NCBI GenBank assembly: GCA_947377425.1
Contig: CANCFZ010000043.1
Location: forward strand, 1-13,579
Origin: Flavobacteriaceae bacterium
Lineage (GTDB): Bacteria; Bacteroidota; Bacteroidia; Flavobacteriales; Flavobacteriaceae
DNA length: 13,579 bases
Reading direction: 5' to 3'
Shown here piece after piece: positions 5,918-13,571 of this stretch. A program made the position numbers and the translations under genes. Positions within the stretch are counted from its first letter, which is position 1; the number at the start of each line of letters is the position of its first letter. The notes beneath the pieces were generated by a model, which had not been told where the DNA came from, searched no databases, and saw nothing but the letters and a program-made list of their open reading frames with translations.

Positions 5918-5946
5918 AATGAGCCCGATACAATATCGAGCTCATT
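5918..5946 (-). terminator. Hairpin terminator between ychJ and lpdA
   Basis: AATGAGC (5918-5924) pairs with GCTCATT (5940-5946), then after one C-A mismatch CGATA (5926-5930) pairs with TATCG (5934-5938) around CAA. On the minus strand the stem is followed by TTTTGTTT, fitting the end of the lpdA mRNA 90 bases past its stop. On the plus strand, 65 bases after ychJ, there is no T tail, so any effect there is weaker. Confidence 0.65.
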
Positions 5947-6035
5947 ATTATCAAAATTAATTATAAATTTGTCTAAATTTTTGGGTGCAGTCTACTTTCA
6001 CAAAACGGATTCTACATAAACTTCTAACCTCGTGC

Positions 6036-7424
6036 CTACAAATGAATCACTTCACCATAAGCATCAGCAACGGCTTCCATCACAGCCTCACTCATAGTAG
6101 GGTGTGGGTGAATAGCTTTTAAGATTTCGTGTCCGGTTGTTTCTAGCTTACGAGCTACAACTGCCTCAGCAATCATATCAGTAACACCAGCGCCAATCAT
6201 GTGACAACCCAACCATTCGCCATATTTAGCATCAAAAATTACTTTCACAAATCCATCAGGAGTTCCAGAAGCTTTCGCTTTTCCAGAAGCCGAGAATGGA
6301 AATTTACCAATCTTTAATTCATATCCTTTTTCTTTCGCTTGTTTTTCAGTCAAACCAACCGATGCAATTTCTGGAGTTGCATAAGTACAACCCGGAACGT
6401 TTCCGTAATCAATTGGTTCTACATGCAATCCTGCAATTTTCTCAACACAGTTAATTCCTTCAGCCGAAGCAACGTGAGCAAGTGCTTGACCTGGCGTAAC
6501 ATCACCAATAGCATAATAACCAGGAACGTTAGTTTGGTTGTAAGCGTTTACTAAAATTTTATCTTTATCAGTAGCAATACCTACTTCTTCAAGACCTATG
6601 TTTTCAATATTTGTTTTAATTCCAACTGCCGAAAGCAAAACATCTGCTTCAAGAACTTCTTCACCTTTAGCTGTTTTTACATAAGCTTTTACACCACTTC
6701 CAGATGTATCAATGCGCTCTACAGAAGCATTCGTCATGATAGTTACACCAGCTTTTTTCATAGAACGCTCCATTTGTTTAGAGATATCTTCATCTTCAAC
6801 AGGAACGATATTAGGCATGAATTCTACAATAGTAACTTCAGTTCCCATTGCGTTATAAAAATGAGCAAACTCAACACCAATAGCACCTGAGCCTACTACA
6901 ATAAGTTTTTTCGGTTGAGTAGGCAACGTCATTGCTTGTCTGTAACCAATAACTTTTATACCATCTTGTGGTAAGTTAGGCAACTCACGAGAACGCGCAC
7001 CAGTTGCAATAATAATATGATCGGCAGAATATTCGGTTACTTTACCGTCAGCTGCAGTTACATCAACTTTTTTTCCGGGTTTGATTTTACCAAAACCATC
7101 AATAACGTCAATTTTGTTTTTCTTCATCAAGAATTGAACACCTTTACTCATATCGCCAGCAACATTTCTAGAACGATTGATTACAGCATTAAAATCTTTG
7201 TCAAATTCTTTAATTGTTAATCCGTAATCGGAAGCATGTTTTAGGTAATCAAAAACCTGAGCCGATTTCAAAAGTGCTTTTGTTGGAATACATCCCCAGT
7301 TAAGGCAAATTCCACCAAGATTTTCTTTTTCGATAACCGCTACTTTAAAGCCCAATTGTGAAGCACGGATTGCCGTAACATAACCGCCTGGACCACTTCC
7401 TAAAACAATAATATCGTATTTCAT
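6036..7424 (-). CDS. lpdA: Dihydrolipoyl dehydrogenase (E3)
   Basis: Reoxidises dihydrolipoamide with NAD+ as the E3 part of pyruvate and 2-oxoglutarate dehydrogenase complexes and of the glycine cleavage system. At 462 aa it has the usual length. The FAD-binding motif GSGPGG is at 9-14. The redox-active disulfide is C40/C45 in GGICLNWGCIPTK. The NAD-binding motif GSGAIG is at 178-183, the second FAD motif YAIGD at 304-308, and the C-terminal dimer-interface catalytic pair H441/E446 lies in HPHPTMSE (439-446). No lipoyl domain is fused at the N-terminus. No E1 or E2 genes are in the window, as is common for a free-standing lpd that serves several complexes. Starts at ATG 7424. Confidence 0.96.
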   Translation of the reverse strand: MKYDIIVLGSGPGGYVTAIRASQLGFKVAVIEKENLGGICLNWGCIPTKALLKSAQVFDYLKHASDYGLTIKEFDKDFNAVINRSRNVAGDMSKGVQFLMKKNKIDVIDGFGKIKPGKKVDVTAADGKVTEYSADHIIIATGARSRELPNLPQDGIKVIGYRQAMTLPTQPKKLIVVGSGAIGVEFAHFYNAMGTEVTIVEFMPNIVPVEDEDISKQMERSMKKAGVTIMTNASVERIDTSGSGVKAYVKTAKGEEVLEADVLLSAVGIKTNIENIGLEEVGIATDKDKILVNAYNQTNVPGYYAIGDVTPGQALAHVASAEGINCVEKIAGLHVEPIDYGNVPGCTYATPEIASVGLTEKQAKEKGYELKIGKFPFSASGKAKASGTPDGFVKVIFDAKYGEWLGCHMIGAGVTDMIAEAVVARKLETTGHEILKAIHPHPTMSEAVMEAVADAYGEVIHL

Positions 7425-7588
7425 TTTTCGTATGTTTATTTGTAATTTGTGAAAAATGCAGTCGCTTTCGCTCGTGTCATTGTGTATGATTTTCTAAATT
7501 AATTGAGACTGCAAATTTAGAAAAAAGTTTATAAGTTTAGTGTTTAAGCGTTTAAAAGTTTTAGATAACTTATTGCATATCTTTTAAG
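7425..7588. other. Spacer between the small PAP2 gene and lpdA
   Basis: Both genes run on the minus strand. The spacer holds the lpdA leader and candidate promoter (7512-7519). A short imperfect stem (AACTTA 7567-7572 with TAAGTT 7585-7590) overlaps the PAP2 stop but has no good T tail, so no convincing terminator is seen for the PAP2 pair. Confidence 0.5.
7512..7519 (-). promoter_or_regulatory. Candidate -7 element of the lpdA promoter
   Basis: On the minus strand the sequence is TAAATTTG, an exact TAnnTTTG match. It lies 88 bases upstream of the ATG at 7424, giving a leader of about 80 bases. No clear TTTG is seen at -33. Confidence 0.45.
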
Positions 7589-8128
7589 TTAAAAAGTATA
7601 GTTAAATCCAACCAAATAGCCACCTTCAACTCGATTAAGCGAAACATCAACTTTGGTTTTTGCATAAGGTTTAGTAAACAAATAGGAAGTTCCAATGCCA
7701 ATAGTAGCACCAGCCAACACATCCCAACCATCGTGTTTTTTAGCTTGAATGCGTGAATATCCAACAAATGAAGCTAGAAGATAAGACGGAACGCCATATT
7801 TCCAACCATAACGTCTTTGAATAAAAGACGCTCCAGAAAAAGCACTAGTAGTATGTCCAGATGGAAAAGAATAATTATCGGAACCATCAGGTCTTGGTTT
7901 AAGAACAATGTGTTTTAATGCTTGTTGTAATACTAAACTAGTACCATACGCTTTTACAAACTGCCAAGTAGGTTTAGTAGTGTCATCATTCCAAATAAAA
8001 GTTGAACCTAAAGCTACAGCAGGAATCGCCATTTGAAGAATGTCACCACTAGTAGTAATTGTTTTGTTTTGTGCATTCATATTAGAAAAACACATAATAA
8101 AGGCAAGTAAAAAAAGAATCTTTTTCAT
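7589..8128 (-). CDS. Exported PAP2-family phosphatase, small form
   Basis: A 179-residue protein with a Sec signal peptide (residues 1-19, cut likely around NAQ 18-20). All three PAP2 phosphatase motifs are intact: K72-x6-R79-P80 (KHIVLKPRP), PSGH (89-92) and SRx5Hx3D with S125, R126, H132 and D136. H132 is the expected nucleophile and H92 the general acid. Such enzymes dephosphorylate lipid phosphates (undecaprenyl pyrophosphate, phosphatidate, phosphatidylglycerol phosphate, lipid A); the substrate here is unknown. Membrane content is low for a classical six-helix PAP2, so a periplasmic or outer-membrane-associated form is possible. The C-terminus GGYLVGFNYTF ends in an aromatic beta strand. 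Its start lies 3 bases after the stop of the larger PAP2 gene, so the pair is an operon. Confidence 0.9.
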   Translation of the reverse strand: MKKILFLLAFIMCFSNMNAQNKTITTSGDILQMAIPAVALGSTFIWNDDTTKPTWQFVKAYGTSLVLQQALKHIVLKPRPDGSDNYSFPSGHTTSAFSGASFIQRRYGWKYGVPSYLLASFVGYSRIQAKKHDGWDVLAGATIGIGTSYLFTKPYAKTKVDVSLNRVEGGYLVGFNYTF

Positions 8129-8131
8129 AAT

Positions 8132-9106
8132 CTAGAAAGTTACTGTTGCACCTATAAGGTTCATATTATTGTATCTGTTAAAAGTATAATTAGTTTTAAA
8201 AGTGGTTTTTTTCATTCCTAAATCCAAAGCAGTTTCTTTTTTGATAATGCGTCGGTTAGCAATGGTTTTTCCCATTACATAACCCATAAAAATAGCTATA
8301 GGATAATCAGAAGTCCAATGTACTTTACCACTTACCATATTAAACGCTAATAGCGTTCCAACAGAATAACCAACAGGTTTAATCCATTTTATTTCTGGAT
8401 AATTGGTTGCGATAATAGTAACTGTAGCAATATAAGTAGCCATGTGACCCGAAGGCATTGCATCATAATTAGGAGTGTGTTTTTGAAAAGCATTAAAACT
8501 TGGGAATGGATTCCAAGCACCGCCACTTTCTGTAGCCTTTATAGGGCTTTCTCTACCAGTAACTCTTTTGATGGTTTGGTCAACAACTCCAACAGAAAAT
8601 ATCGCTTCAACCAATTCATTCGACGTATTCAAAGCTCGATAATCAACTTTACCAATTCTGCCAATTCCCCAAAACATTCCGCTTAATAAAAAAGTGGTTC
8701 CACCATTTCCAATATAGTAAACTGCAGAAGGAATATTCTTGGGTATAATAGTTAAAAGACCACCTACTTTACCGTATTTAGAATCTTTATTCCACCCGCC
8801 TAAATCAGCACCAAGTTTATCAGCTCCATTAGTGATTTGTTGATCAAAAGGGATTATAGCTAAAGTTGAGCCTACTGCCAAACCATCATAACCAAGATTT
8901 TCTTTTTGAATAGCAAATTTACCCAACCCAGCAATATCTCTTGGAATGTAACGAAACATGTCCCAGGTTTTAGGTTTAGCATATTCAAAAGTAGTATTAT
9001 CGTTGATTTTGAATTGTTGAATGTCAGTTTTTAAAGAGTCTTTTATTTGTGAAAAAGAAGCTATAGTAACTAAAAAAAGAACTAAGCACAAATATTTAGT
9101 ATTCAT
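8132..9106 (-). CDS. Exported PAP2-superfamily protein, large form with altered active site
   Basis: A 324-residue protein with a signal peptide (residues 1-19, ending in SFSQ). A roughly 150-residue N-terminal region with a Gly-rich stretch precedes the PAP2 region. That region has K180, MPSGH (217-221; S219, G220, H221) and HWTSD (263-267; H263 and D267). Compared with the consensus KxxxxxxRP and SRxxxxxHxxxD, the two phosphate-binding arginines are replaced: motif 1 reads KRVTGRESP with Ser at 187, and motif 3 has Met at 257. A nearby R185 could compensate for the first. Catalytic His residues remain, so it may still be a phosphatase with different phosphate contacts. The C-terminus NLIGATVTF ends as a beta strand with terminal Phe. 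First gene of a two-gene operon with the small PAP2 protein; substrate unknown. Confidence 0.85.
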   Translation of the reverse strand: MNTKYLCLVLFLVTIASFSQIKDSLKTDIQQFKINDNTTFEYAKPKTWDMFRYIPRDIAGLGKFAIQKENLGYDGLAVGSTLAIIPFDQQITNGADKLGADLGGWNKDSKYGKVGGLLTIIPKNIPSAVYYIGNGGTTFLLSGMFWGIGRIGKVDYRALNTSNELVEAIFSVGVVDQTIKRVTGRESPIKATESGGAWNPFPSFNAFQKHTPNYDAMPSGHMATYIATVTIIATNYPEIKWIKPVGYSVGTLLAFNMVSGKVHWTSDYPIAIFMGYVMGKTIANRRIIKKETALDLGMKKTTFKTNYTFNRYNNMNLIGATVTF

Positions 9107-9128
9107 AAAAAAGAGGTAAAATTTTGTG

Positions 9129-9136
9129 CGAAGATA
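9129..9136 (-). promoter_or_regulatory. Weak candidate -7 element for the PAP2 pair
   Basis: The minus strand reads TATCTTCG, one mismatch from TAnnTTTG, 23 bases upstream of the ATG at 9106. No TTTG at -33. The 77-bp gap to the preceding gene makes a separate promoter plausible. Confidence 0.3.
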
Positions 9137-9183
9137 TTCTTTTTTAAGAAAAATTTAACTTAATAATACCTTAAATCGAATTA

Positions 9184-9696
9184 TTAATCTGTTAATGACG
9201 CAATTAAATTTTCAATCTCTTTTTTTTGTTCTGCATATTTAGCTTGAAGTTCAGAACCTTCACCCATTCGAGTATAATAACTAAATGCTTTATCAGCAAA
9301 AAACTTCTTATGAAAGTTGGAAACCTCCAAGTAATTTGGAAATCGTTTGTGAAACAACATTTCATAATAGGCTTGCCATTCGCGTTCCAATCGGTCAAGA
9401 ACATAAGGTTTTCTTGACTTTTGATTCACATGAACCATTTCATGAGTGATGAGTGTGAGCACTAAAGGCAATGAAAAATGAAAAATATTTTCAGGAATTC
9501 GAATGACTTGTTCTTCGCCAAAATCGCCTTCGGTAGTTAATAAAATATAACTTGGATCTGCTTTTTCGCGCAATTCAAAACCTTTTAAATTGGAGTCTTG
9601 AATATCAAATGCTTTTAACAACCAATTGGCTGCTTCAACGGTTTTTCCATTAGTATGAAATTCGTCTATTCGGGATTTTATTTTATCATAATTCAT
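9184..9696 (-). CDS. Soluble HExxH-motif protein, putative zinc metallopeptidase-like
   Basis: 170 residues from ATG 9696. A longer frame to a TTG at 9735 exists, but it adds a 13-residue hydrophobic stretch over A/T-rich spacer, so the ATG is preferred. The centre has THEMVHVNQ (84-92) with H85, E86 and H89 as in zincins, preceded by a hydrophobic helix (FSLPLVLTLI, 74-83), and followed by ERE (104-106) and EWQAYYE (106-112). E106 or E112 could be the third zinc ligand. The last 30 residues are a charged helix. There is no signal peptide or membrane segment, so it is probably cytoplasmic. It lies 47 bases after the acyltransferase on the same strand. Family and substrate unknown; the metallopeptidase idea rests on one motif. 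Confidence 0.8.
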   Translation of the reverse strand: MNYDKIKSRIDEFHTNGKTVEAANWLLKAFDIQDSNLKGFELREKADPSYILLTTEGDFGEEQVIRIPENIFHFSLPLVLTLITHEMVHVNQKSRKPYVLDRLEREWQAYYEMLFHKRFPNYLEVSNFHKKFFADKAFSYYTRMGEGSELQAKYAEQKKEIENLIASLTD

Positions 9697-9743
9697 AAGA
9701 AGTAAATTAATTGTTGAATTTAAAAATAAAAACAATTTTTCTA

Positions 9744-10967
9744 TTAAATGCGAAAACGAAAATTTCTCAAGGCTTTGATTTTTGTATCAATCTTTATTTT
9801 CTTTGAAAAATTTATAAAAGGTTTCTCAATTTTTTGATAAGAAATAAAGCTTATAATTATAAGGATTGGAGTTATGAAAAAAATTGTAATCCAAAATTTA
9901 ATTGGTGACATGTTAGCAGCATTTTCAAATCCGATAGAAAAATACATAACAAAAAAAATAATTATACCATGAATTAAGTATGTACTATAACTTATTTCTC
10001 CTAAAAATTTTAATATTGAACTTTTAAGAATTCCAAAAATATTATTTCCTAAAGCAATTAAGTTGAAGATAATTAGTATTAAAGTTTTACAAATTAAATT
10101 ATTTGGATTTTTAAAAAATAAAATTAAAGACAAAAAAAATAGAATTATAATACTGAAAAAAAAAGAGTTGTAGTTTATTTTCTTTTTGCTGTATTTAATT
10201 ATTAATGGTGATATGGCTCCGCCTGCAAACGAAAGTATGTGATGAGGATTTATACTCTTAAATCTGCAAAACACTAAAATAAACAAAATACTAATTATAA
10301 TATAGAATTTTGAAGAGGCTTTTTTTATGATTAAAAGTGAAATAATTGGCAAGCTGAAATAGAATAACCATTCATAAGGCAATGACCAAACTACACCAGC
10401 ATTAACTATATTTGTATAATCAGAAGCATTAATTTTTGGCGCGCCAAAAATAGTAAAAGTTGTCCAGTACAAAATTTCCTTTAAAAAAGCACCAAGCTTA
10501 ACTTTTATCTCCCAATCACCTATTGTTAGTAAAATTACAATTACAATTAATATTGAAAAAAGATACATTGGTATCAACCTGAAAATTCTTGAAATGAAAA
10601 AGGTATTCCAATTAAATTTTTTTCCATTCAAATTCAATAATTTTGAAATAAACAAGAAAGCAGTAATCATAAAAAAAAAAGAAACACTTGTTTTGCCTAT
10701 TTGGTTAAATAGATTTGAATTTGGAGTTTCCCAATTTTTGGTATGCAAGTATTTATACCATATAGAAGAATGATGAATGAATACGCCTAAAGCAAGAAAA
10801 CCTCTTAATCCATCAATACTTTCATGTCTTTCTCTAGTATTAGTAATTTTATATTTAAAATTTAATAAATAAACAGTGACGAAAGCAATTAAATAAACTA
10901 TTATTATAAATAACGGGTTTAATGGATTATTAAAATTGGTTATATTTATAAGAATATCTTTCATCAT
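9744..10967 (-). CDS. Membrane-bound acyltransferase 3 family protein (OafA/YrhL-like)
   Basis: A 407-residue multispanning inner-membrane protein that would transfer acyl groups (often acetyl) to envelope sugars. Hallmarks are IDGLRGFLALGVFIHHS (51-67) with the essential His at 65/66, SRIFRLIPMY (126-135) with R127 and R130, VVWSLPYEWLFY (192-203) with E199, and the late LGEISYSTYLIHG (322-334) and KIEKPF (379-384). About ten hydrophobic segments are seen. No C-terminal SGNH hydrolase domain is attached. Base composition is strikingly A/T-rich (for example 6 G/C in 60 bases at 10081-10140) compared with flanking genes. The ATG at 10967 overlaps the stop of the ABC gene by one base (TAATG), and a second ATG follows directly. 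It is probably translated with the exporter, although composition hints at different origin. Acceptor unknown. Confidence 0.9.
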   Translation of the reverse strand: MMKDILINITNFNNPLNPLFIIIVYLIAFVTVYLLNFKYKITNTRERHESIDGLRGFLALGVFIHHSSIWYKYLHTKNWETPNSNLFNQIGKTSVSFFFMITAFLFISKLLNLNGKKFNWNTFFISRIFRLIPMYLFSILIVIVILLTIGDWEIKVKLGAFLKEILYWTTFTIFGAPKINASDYTNIVNAGVVWSLPYEWLFYFSLPIISLLIIKKASSKFYIIISILFILVFCRFKSINPHHILSFAGGAISPLIIKYSKKKINYNSFFFSIIILFFLSLILFFKNPNNLICKTLILIIFNLIALGNNIFGILKSSILKFLGEISYSTYLIHGIIIFFVMYFSIGFENAANMSPIKFWITIFFITPILIIISFISYQKIEKPFINFSKKIKIDTKIKALRNFRFRI

Positions 10968-12721
10968 TATAGTTCAACTGAAAATTGTGAATCATACAAG
11001 TTCTTGTAATAGCCATTTGCTTTGTTAACCAATTCTTGATGCGAACCCGATTCTACAATCAAACCTTTATCCATAACAATGATTTTATCTGCATTTACAA
11101 TAGTAGCCAAGCGATGTGCAATCACTATAGAAGTTCTTCCTTGTGTAATAGTTTCAGTAGCACGTTGAATTAATTCTTCCGAATAAGTATCAATAGAAGA
11201 AGTAGCTTCGTCCAAAATAAGAATACTCGGATTACTAACATAAGCTCGCAAAAATGCAATCAATTGTCGTTGCCCAGAAGATAGCATCACGCCACGTTCT
11301 TTCACATCATAATCATAGCCGTCGGGCAAACTCATAATAAAATCATGCACTCCAATTTTTTTGGCTGCAGCAATAACTTCTTCACGAGAAATAGCAGAGT
11401 TATTTAAAGTAATGTTATTGTGAATGGTATCAGCAAACAGAAATACATCTTGAAGCACAATAGCAATTTGTTTGCGTAAACTATTCAAAGTAAATACATT
11501 AATATTTAAATCATCGATATAAATTTCACCCGAATTAATTTCATAAAAGCGATTTAATAAATTGATAATAGTAGATTTTCCTGCGCCTGTAGCTCCAACA
11601 ATAGCGATGGTTTCGCCAGCTTTCACTTTTAATGAAATGCCTTTTAATACTTCTTCCTCTTTAATATAACTGAAACGAACCTTTTCAAAACTGATGTTTC
11701 CTTCAAAATGATTGGCTACAATAGTTCCATTTTGTTGCACTTCTGCTTCGGTATCAATAATGTCAAATACCCGATTGGCAGCAATCATTCCCATCTGCAT
11801 TTCATTAAATTTATCTGCAATCTGACGCAAAGGATTAAACAGCATACCAATAAACATAGTATAAGCTGTCATTTGTCCAACGGTTGTAAACGGATTATTA
11901 TTAAATATTTGAAATCCACCATAAAGCACAATTCCGCCCAATGTTATAGACGAAATAATATCGGCAATAGGAAAAAAGATGGAGTTGTAAAGAATGGTTT
12001 TTATCCAAGCAACATTGTGTTTTTCATTAATCTCTTTAAATTTTTCGTATTCAATTGCTTCTCGATTAAATAGTTGTACTATTTTCATTCCAGTAACACG
12101 TTCTTGCACAAATGTATTTAGATTGGAAACTTGAGTACGAACTTCCTCAAAAGCCACTTGCATTCTGCGTTGGAATATTCGAGTAATATAAACCAATATT
12201 GGCATTGCAACTACCACAATTAAGGTCAGATGCCAGTTCATATACGCCATTACAATAAGACAAACAACCATTTTCATCAAGTCACTCATAATCATGAACA
12301 ACCCTTGACTAAAAATGCGCGCAATTTGTTCAATATCAGAAACCGAACGAGTAACTAATTGACCAACAGGCGCAGTATCAAAATATTTCATTCTAAACGA
12401 AAGCATGTGTTGGAATAATTTGGTCCGAATGTCTTTTACAATGTCTTGCCCAAGCCAATTTGCCCAGAGCACAAAATAGAATTGTGAAATACCCTCCATT
12501 AACAAAGAGATTCCCATGATTATGGCATATTTTAACAATCCCGATTTATTTCCTGGACGAATAAATAAATCTACAGTAACTTGAAGAAACAAAGGACGAA
12601 ACGCAGCAAAAATAGACAACAAAATAGCAAATAAAATTACACCACGAAACCTAAATTTATAAGGCTTGGTGTATTTTAATATTCGTTTAAATAATCGTAT
12701 GTCGAATGCTTTTGCTTTCAT
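10967..12721 (-). CDS. ABC exporter half-transporter (MsbA/multidrug type)
   Basis: 584 residues with fused permease and ATPase, acting as a homodimer or heterodimer in the inner membrane. The permease (about 25-310) has six transmembrane segments and the ABC-exporter coupling-region motif FDTAPVGQLVTRSVSDI (114-130). The ATPase has Walker A GATGAGKST (376-384), Q-loop Q424, signature LSSGQ (480-484; Ser in place of the first Gly of LSGGQ, common in this subgroup), Walker B ILILDE (500-505, catalytic E505), D-loop SSID (508-511) and H-loop H536. Related proteins move lipid A precursors, lipids or drugs; MsbA itself cannot be claimed from sequence alone. It follows truA by 75 bases on the same strand, a gene order I recall from Flavobacteria. 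Confidence 0.93.
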   Translation of the reverse strand: MKAKAFDIRLFKRILKYTKPYKFRFRGVILFAILLSIFAAFRPLFLQVTVDLFIRPGNKSGLLKYAIIMGISLLMEGISQFYFVLWANWLGQDIVKDIRTKLFQHMLSFRMKYFDTAPVGQLVTRSVSDIEQIARIFSQGLFMIMSDLMKMVVCLIVMAYMNWHLTLIVVVAMPILVYITRIFQRRMQVAFEEVRTQVSNLNTFVQERVTGMKIVQLFNREAIEYEKFKEINEKHNVAWIKTILYNSIFFPIADIISSITLGGIVLYGGFQIFNNNPFTTVGQMTAYTMFIGMLFNPLRQIADKFNEMQMGMIAANRVFDIIDTEAEVQQNGTIVANHFEGNISFEKVRFSYIKEEEVLKGISLKVKAGETIAIVGATGAGKSTIINLLNRFYEINSGEIYIDDLNINVFTLNSLRKQIAIVLQDVFLFADTIHNNITLNNSAISREEVIAAAKKIGVHDFIMSLPDGYDYDVKERGVMLSSGQRQLIAFLRAYVSNPSILILDEATSSIDTYSEELIQRATETITQGRTSIVIAHRLATIVNADKIIVMDKGLIVESGSHQELVNKANGYYKNLYDSQFSVEL

Positions 12722-12796
12722 TTTAACTATTAGGTTTTAGATTTCAAATATTAAATATAAATTGAATTCTATTTCTGTTTGTCTATTCTCTATATT
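12722..12796. other. Spacer between truA and the ABC exporter gene
   Basis: It contains the first copy (12782-12792) of a short direct repeat TCTATTCTCTA; the second copy (12803-12813) extends into the truA 3' end. The closest promoter match on the minus strand is AATATTTG (12745-12752), one mismatch from TAnnTTTG. No terminator hairpin was found, so truA and the exporter may be cotranscribed. Confidence 0.45.
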
Positions 12797-13543
12797 TTAT
12801 GTTCTATTCTCTAAAAAAGGATATTCCACTTTAGTTAAATACAATCCGTGTGCTGGAACCGAAAATCCGGCTTTGCCACGATCTTTACTTTCTATAATTT
12901 CAGTTAAATCTTCCACAGTAATTTTTTCTAAACCTATATTCACCATAGTTCCCACAATGGCTCGAACCATATTTCTTAAGAACCTATCTGCCGAAATTGT
13001 AAAAACTAATCGATTATGTTGCTTTTTCCAATTCGCTTCATAAATGGTGCAATTAAACGTATTTACATCAGTATGGACTTTTGAAAAACATTCAAAATCA
13101 ATATGATTGAATAAGATTTTACAAGCATCATTCATTTTTTCAATATCCAAATCATTTTGATAATACCAAGAATCATCACTTTCAAATGCATATTTTTTAG
13201 TGTGAATGTGGTATTCGTAAGTTCGTTTCGTTGCATCAAATCGTGCATGAGCATCCTCATGAACGAGATGAATGTTCAAAATCGCAATGTCTTTAGGTAA
13301 AAAGGAATTCAGTTTGTGAATGTAAAACGGAACATCAATTTGTTCTTCCAAATCAAAATGCGCAAACATTTGTTTGGAGTGTACACCCGCATCTGTTCTT
13401 CCAGCTCCCATCAAATCAATATGTTTCTTCAAAATTGTAGTAAGCGCTTTAGTCAAAGTTTCTTGAACAGAAGTTGCATTCGGCTGATACTGCCATCCGT
13501 GATAATTAGTTCCTTTGTAAGCAAATTCTATAAAGTATCTCAA
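12797..13543 (-). CDS. truA: tRNA pseudouridine synthase A
   Basis: Converts uridines 38-40 of the tRNA anticodon arm to pseudouridine. At 248 aa it is of normal length. Features are the N-terminal MRYFIEFAYKGTNYHGWQYQ (1-20), the catalytic motif GAGRTDAGVHS (46-56) with the nucleophile D51, ARFDATKRTYEYHI (104-117), and FLRNMVRAIVGTMVNIG (193-209). The start is TTG at 13543. Upstream in frame there are only AAA AAA CTA AAC and then TAG, so no ATG is available, and translation from TTG gives exactly the N-terminus expected for the family. A matching promoter lies 28 bases upstream. Confidence 0.95.
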   Translation of the reverse strand: MRYFIEFAYKGTNYHGWQYQPNATSVQETLTKALTTILKKHIDLMGAGRTDAGVHSKQMFAHFDLEEQIDVPFYIHKLNSFLPKDIAILNIHLVHEDAHARFDATKRTYEYHIHTKKYAFESDDSWYYQNDLDIEKMNDACKILFNHIDFECFSKVHTDVNTFNCTIYEANWKKQHNRLVFTISADRFLRNMVRAIVGTMVNIGLEKITVEDLTEIIESKDRGKAGFSVPAHGLYLTKVEYPFLENRT

Positions 13544-13571
13544 TTTTTTTAGGTTCTAAGATTCAAAGTTG

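Noticed and set aside
5919..5960. 13-codon ORF with a GGAG about 10 bases upstream
   Set aside because: It coincides with the terminator hairpin between ychJ and lpdA, and Shine-Dalgarno sequences are little used in this phylum.
9137..9150. TTCTT-TTTT-AAGAA stem as terminator of the HExxH gene
   Set aside because: The stem is only five A/T-rich pairs and no T tract follows on the minus strand.
9697..9735. Upstream TTG start for the HExxH protein with an N-terminal hydrophobic segment
   Set aside because: The extension is translated A/T-rich spacer, and ATG 9696 gives a compact soluble protein. A short signal anchor cannot be strictly excluded.
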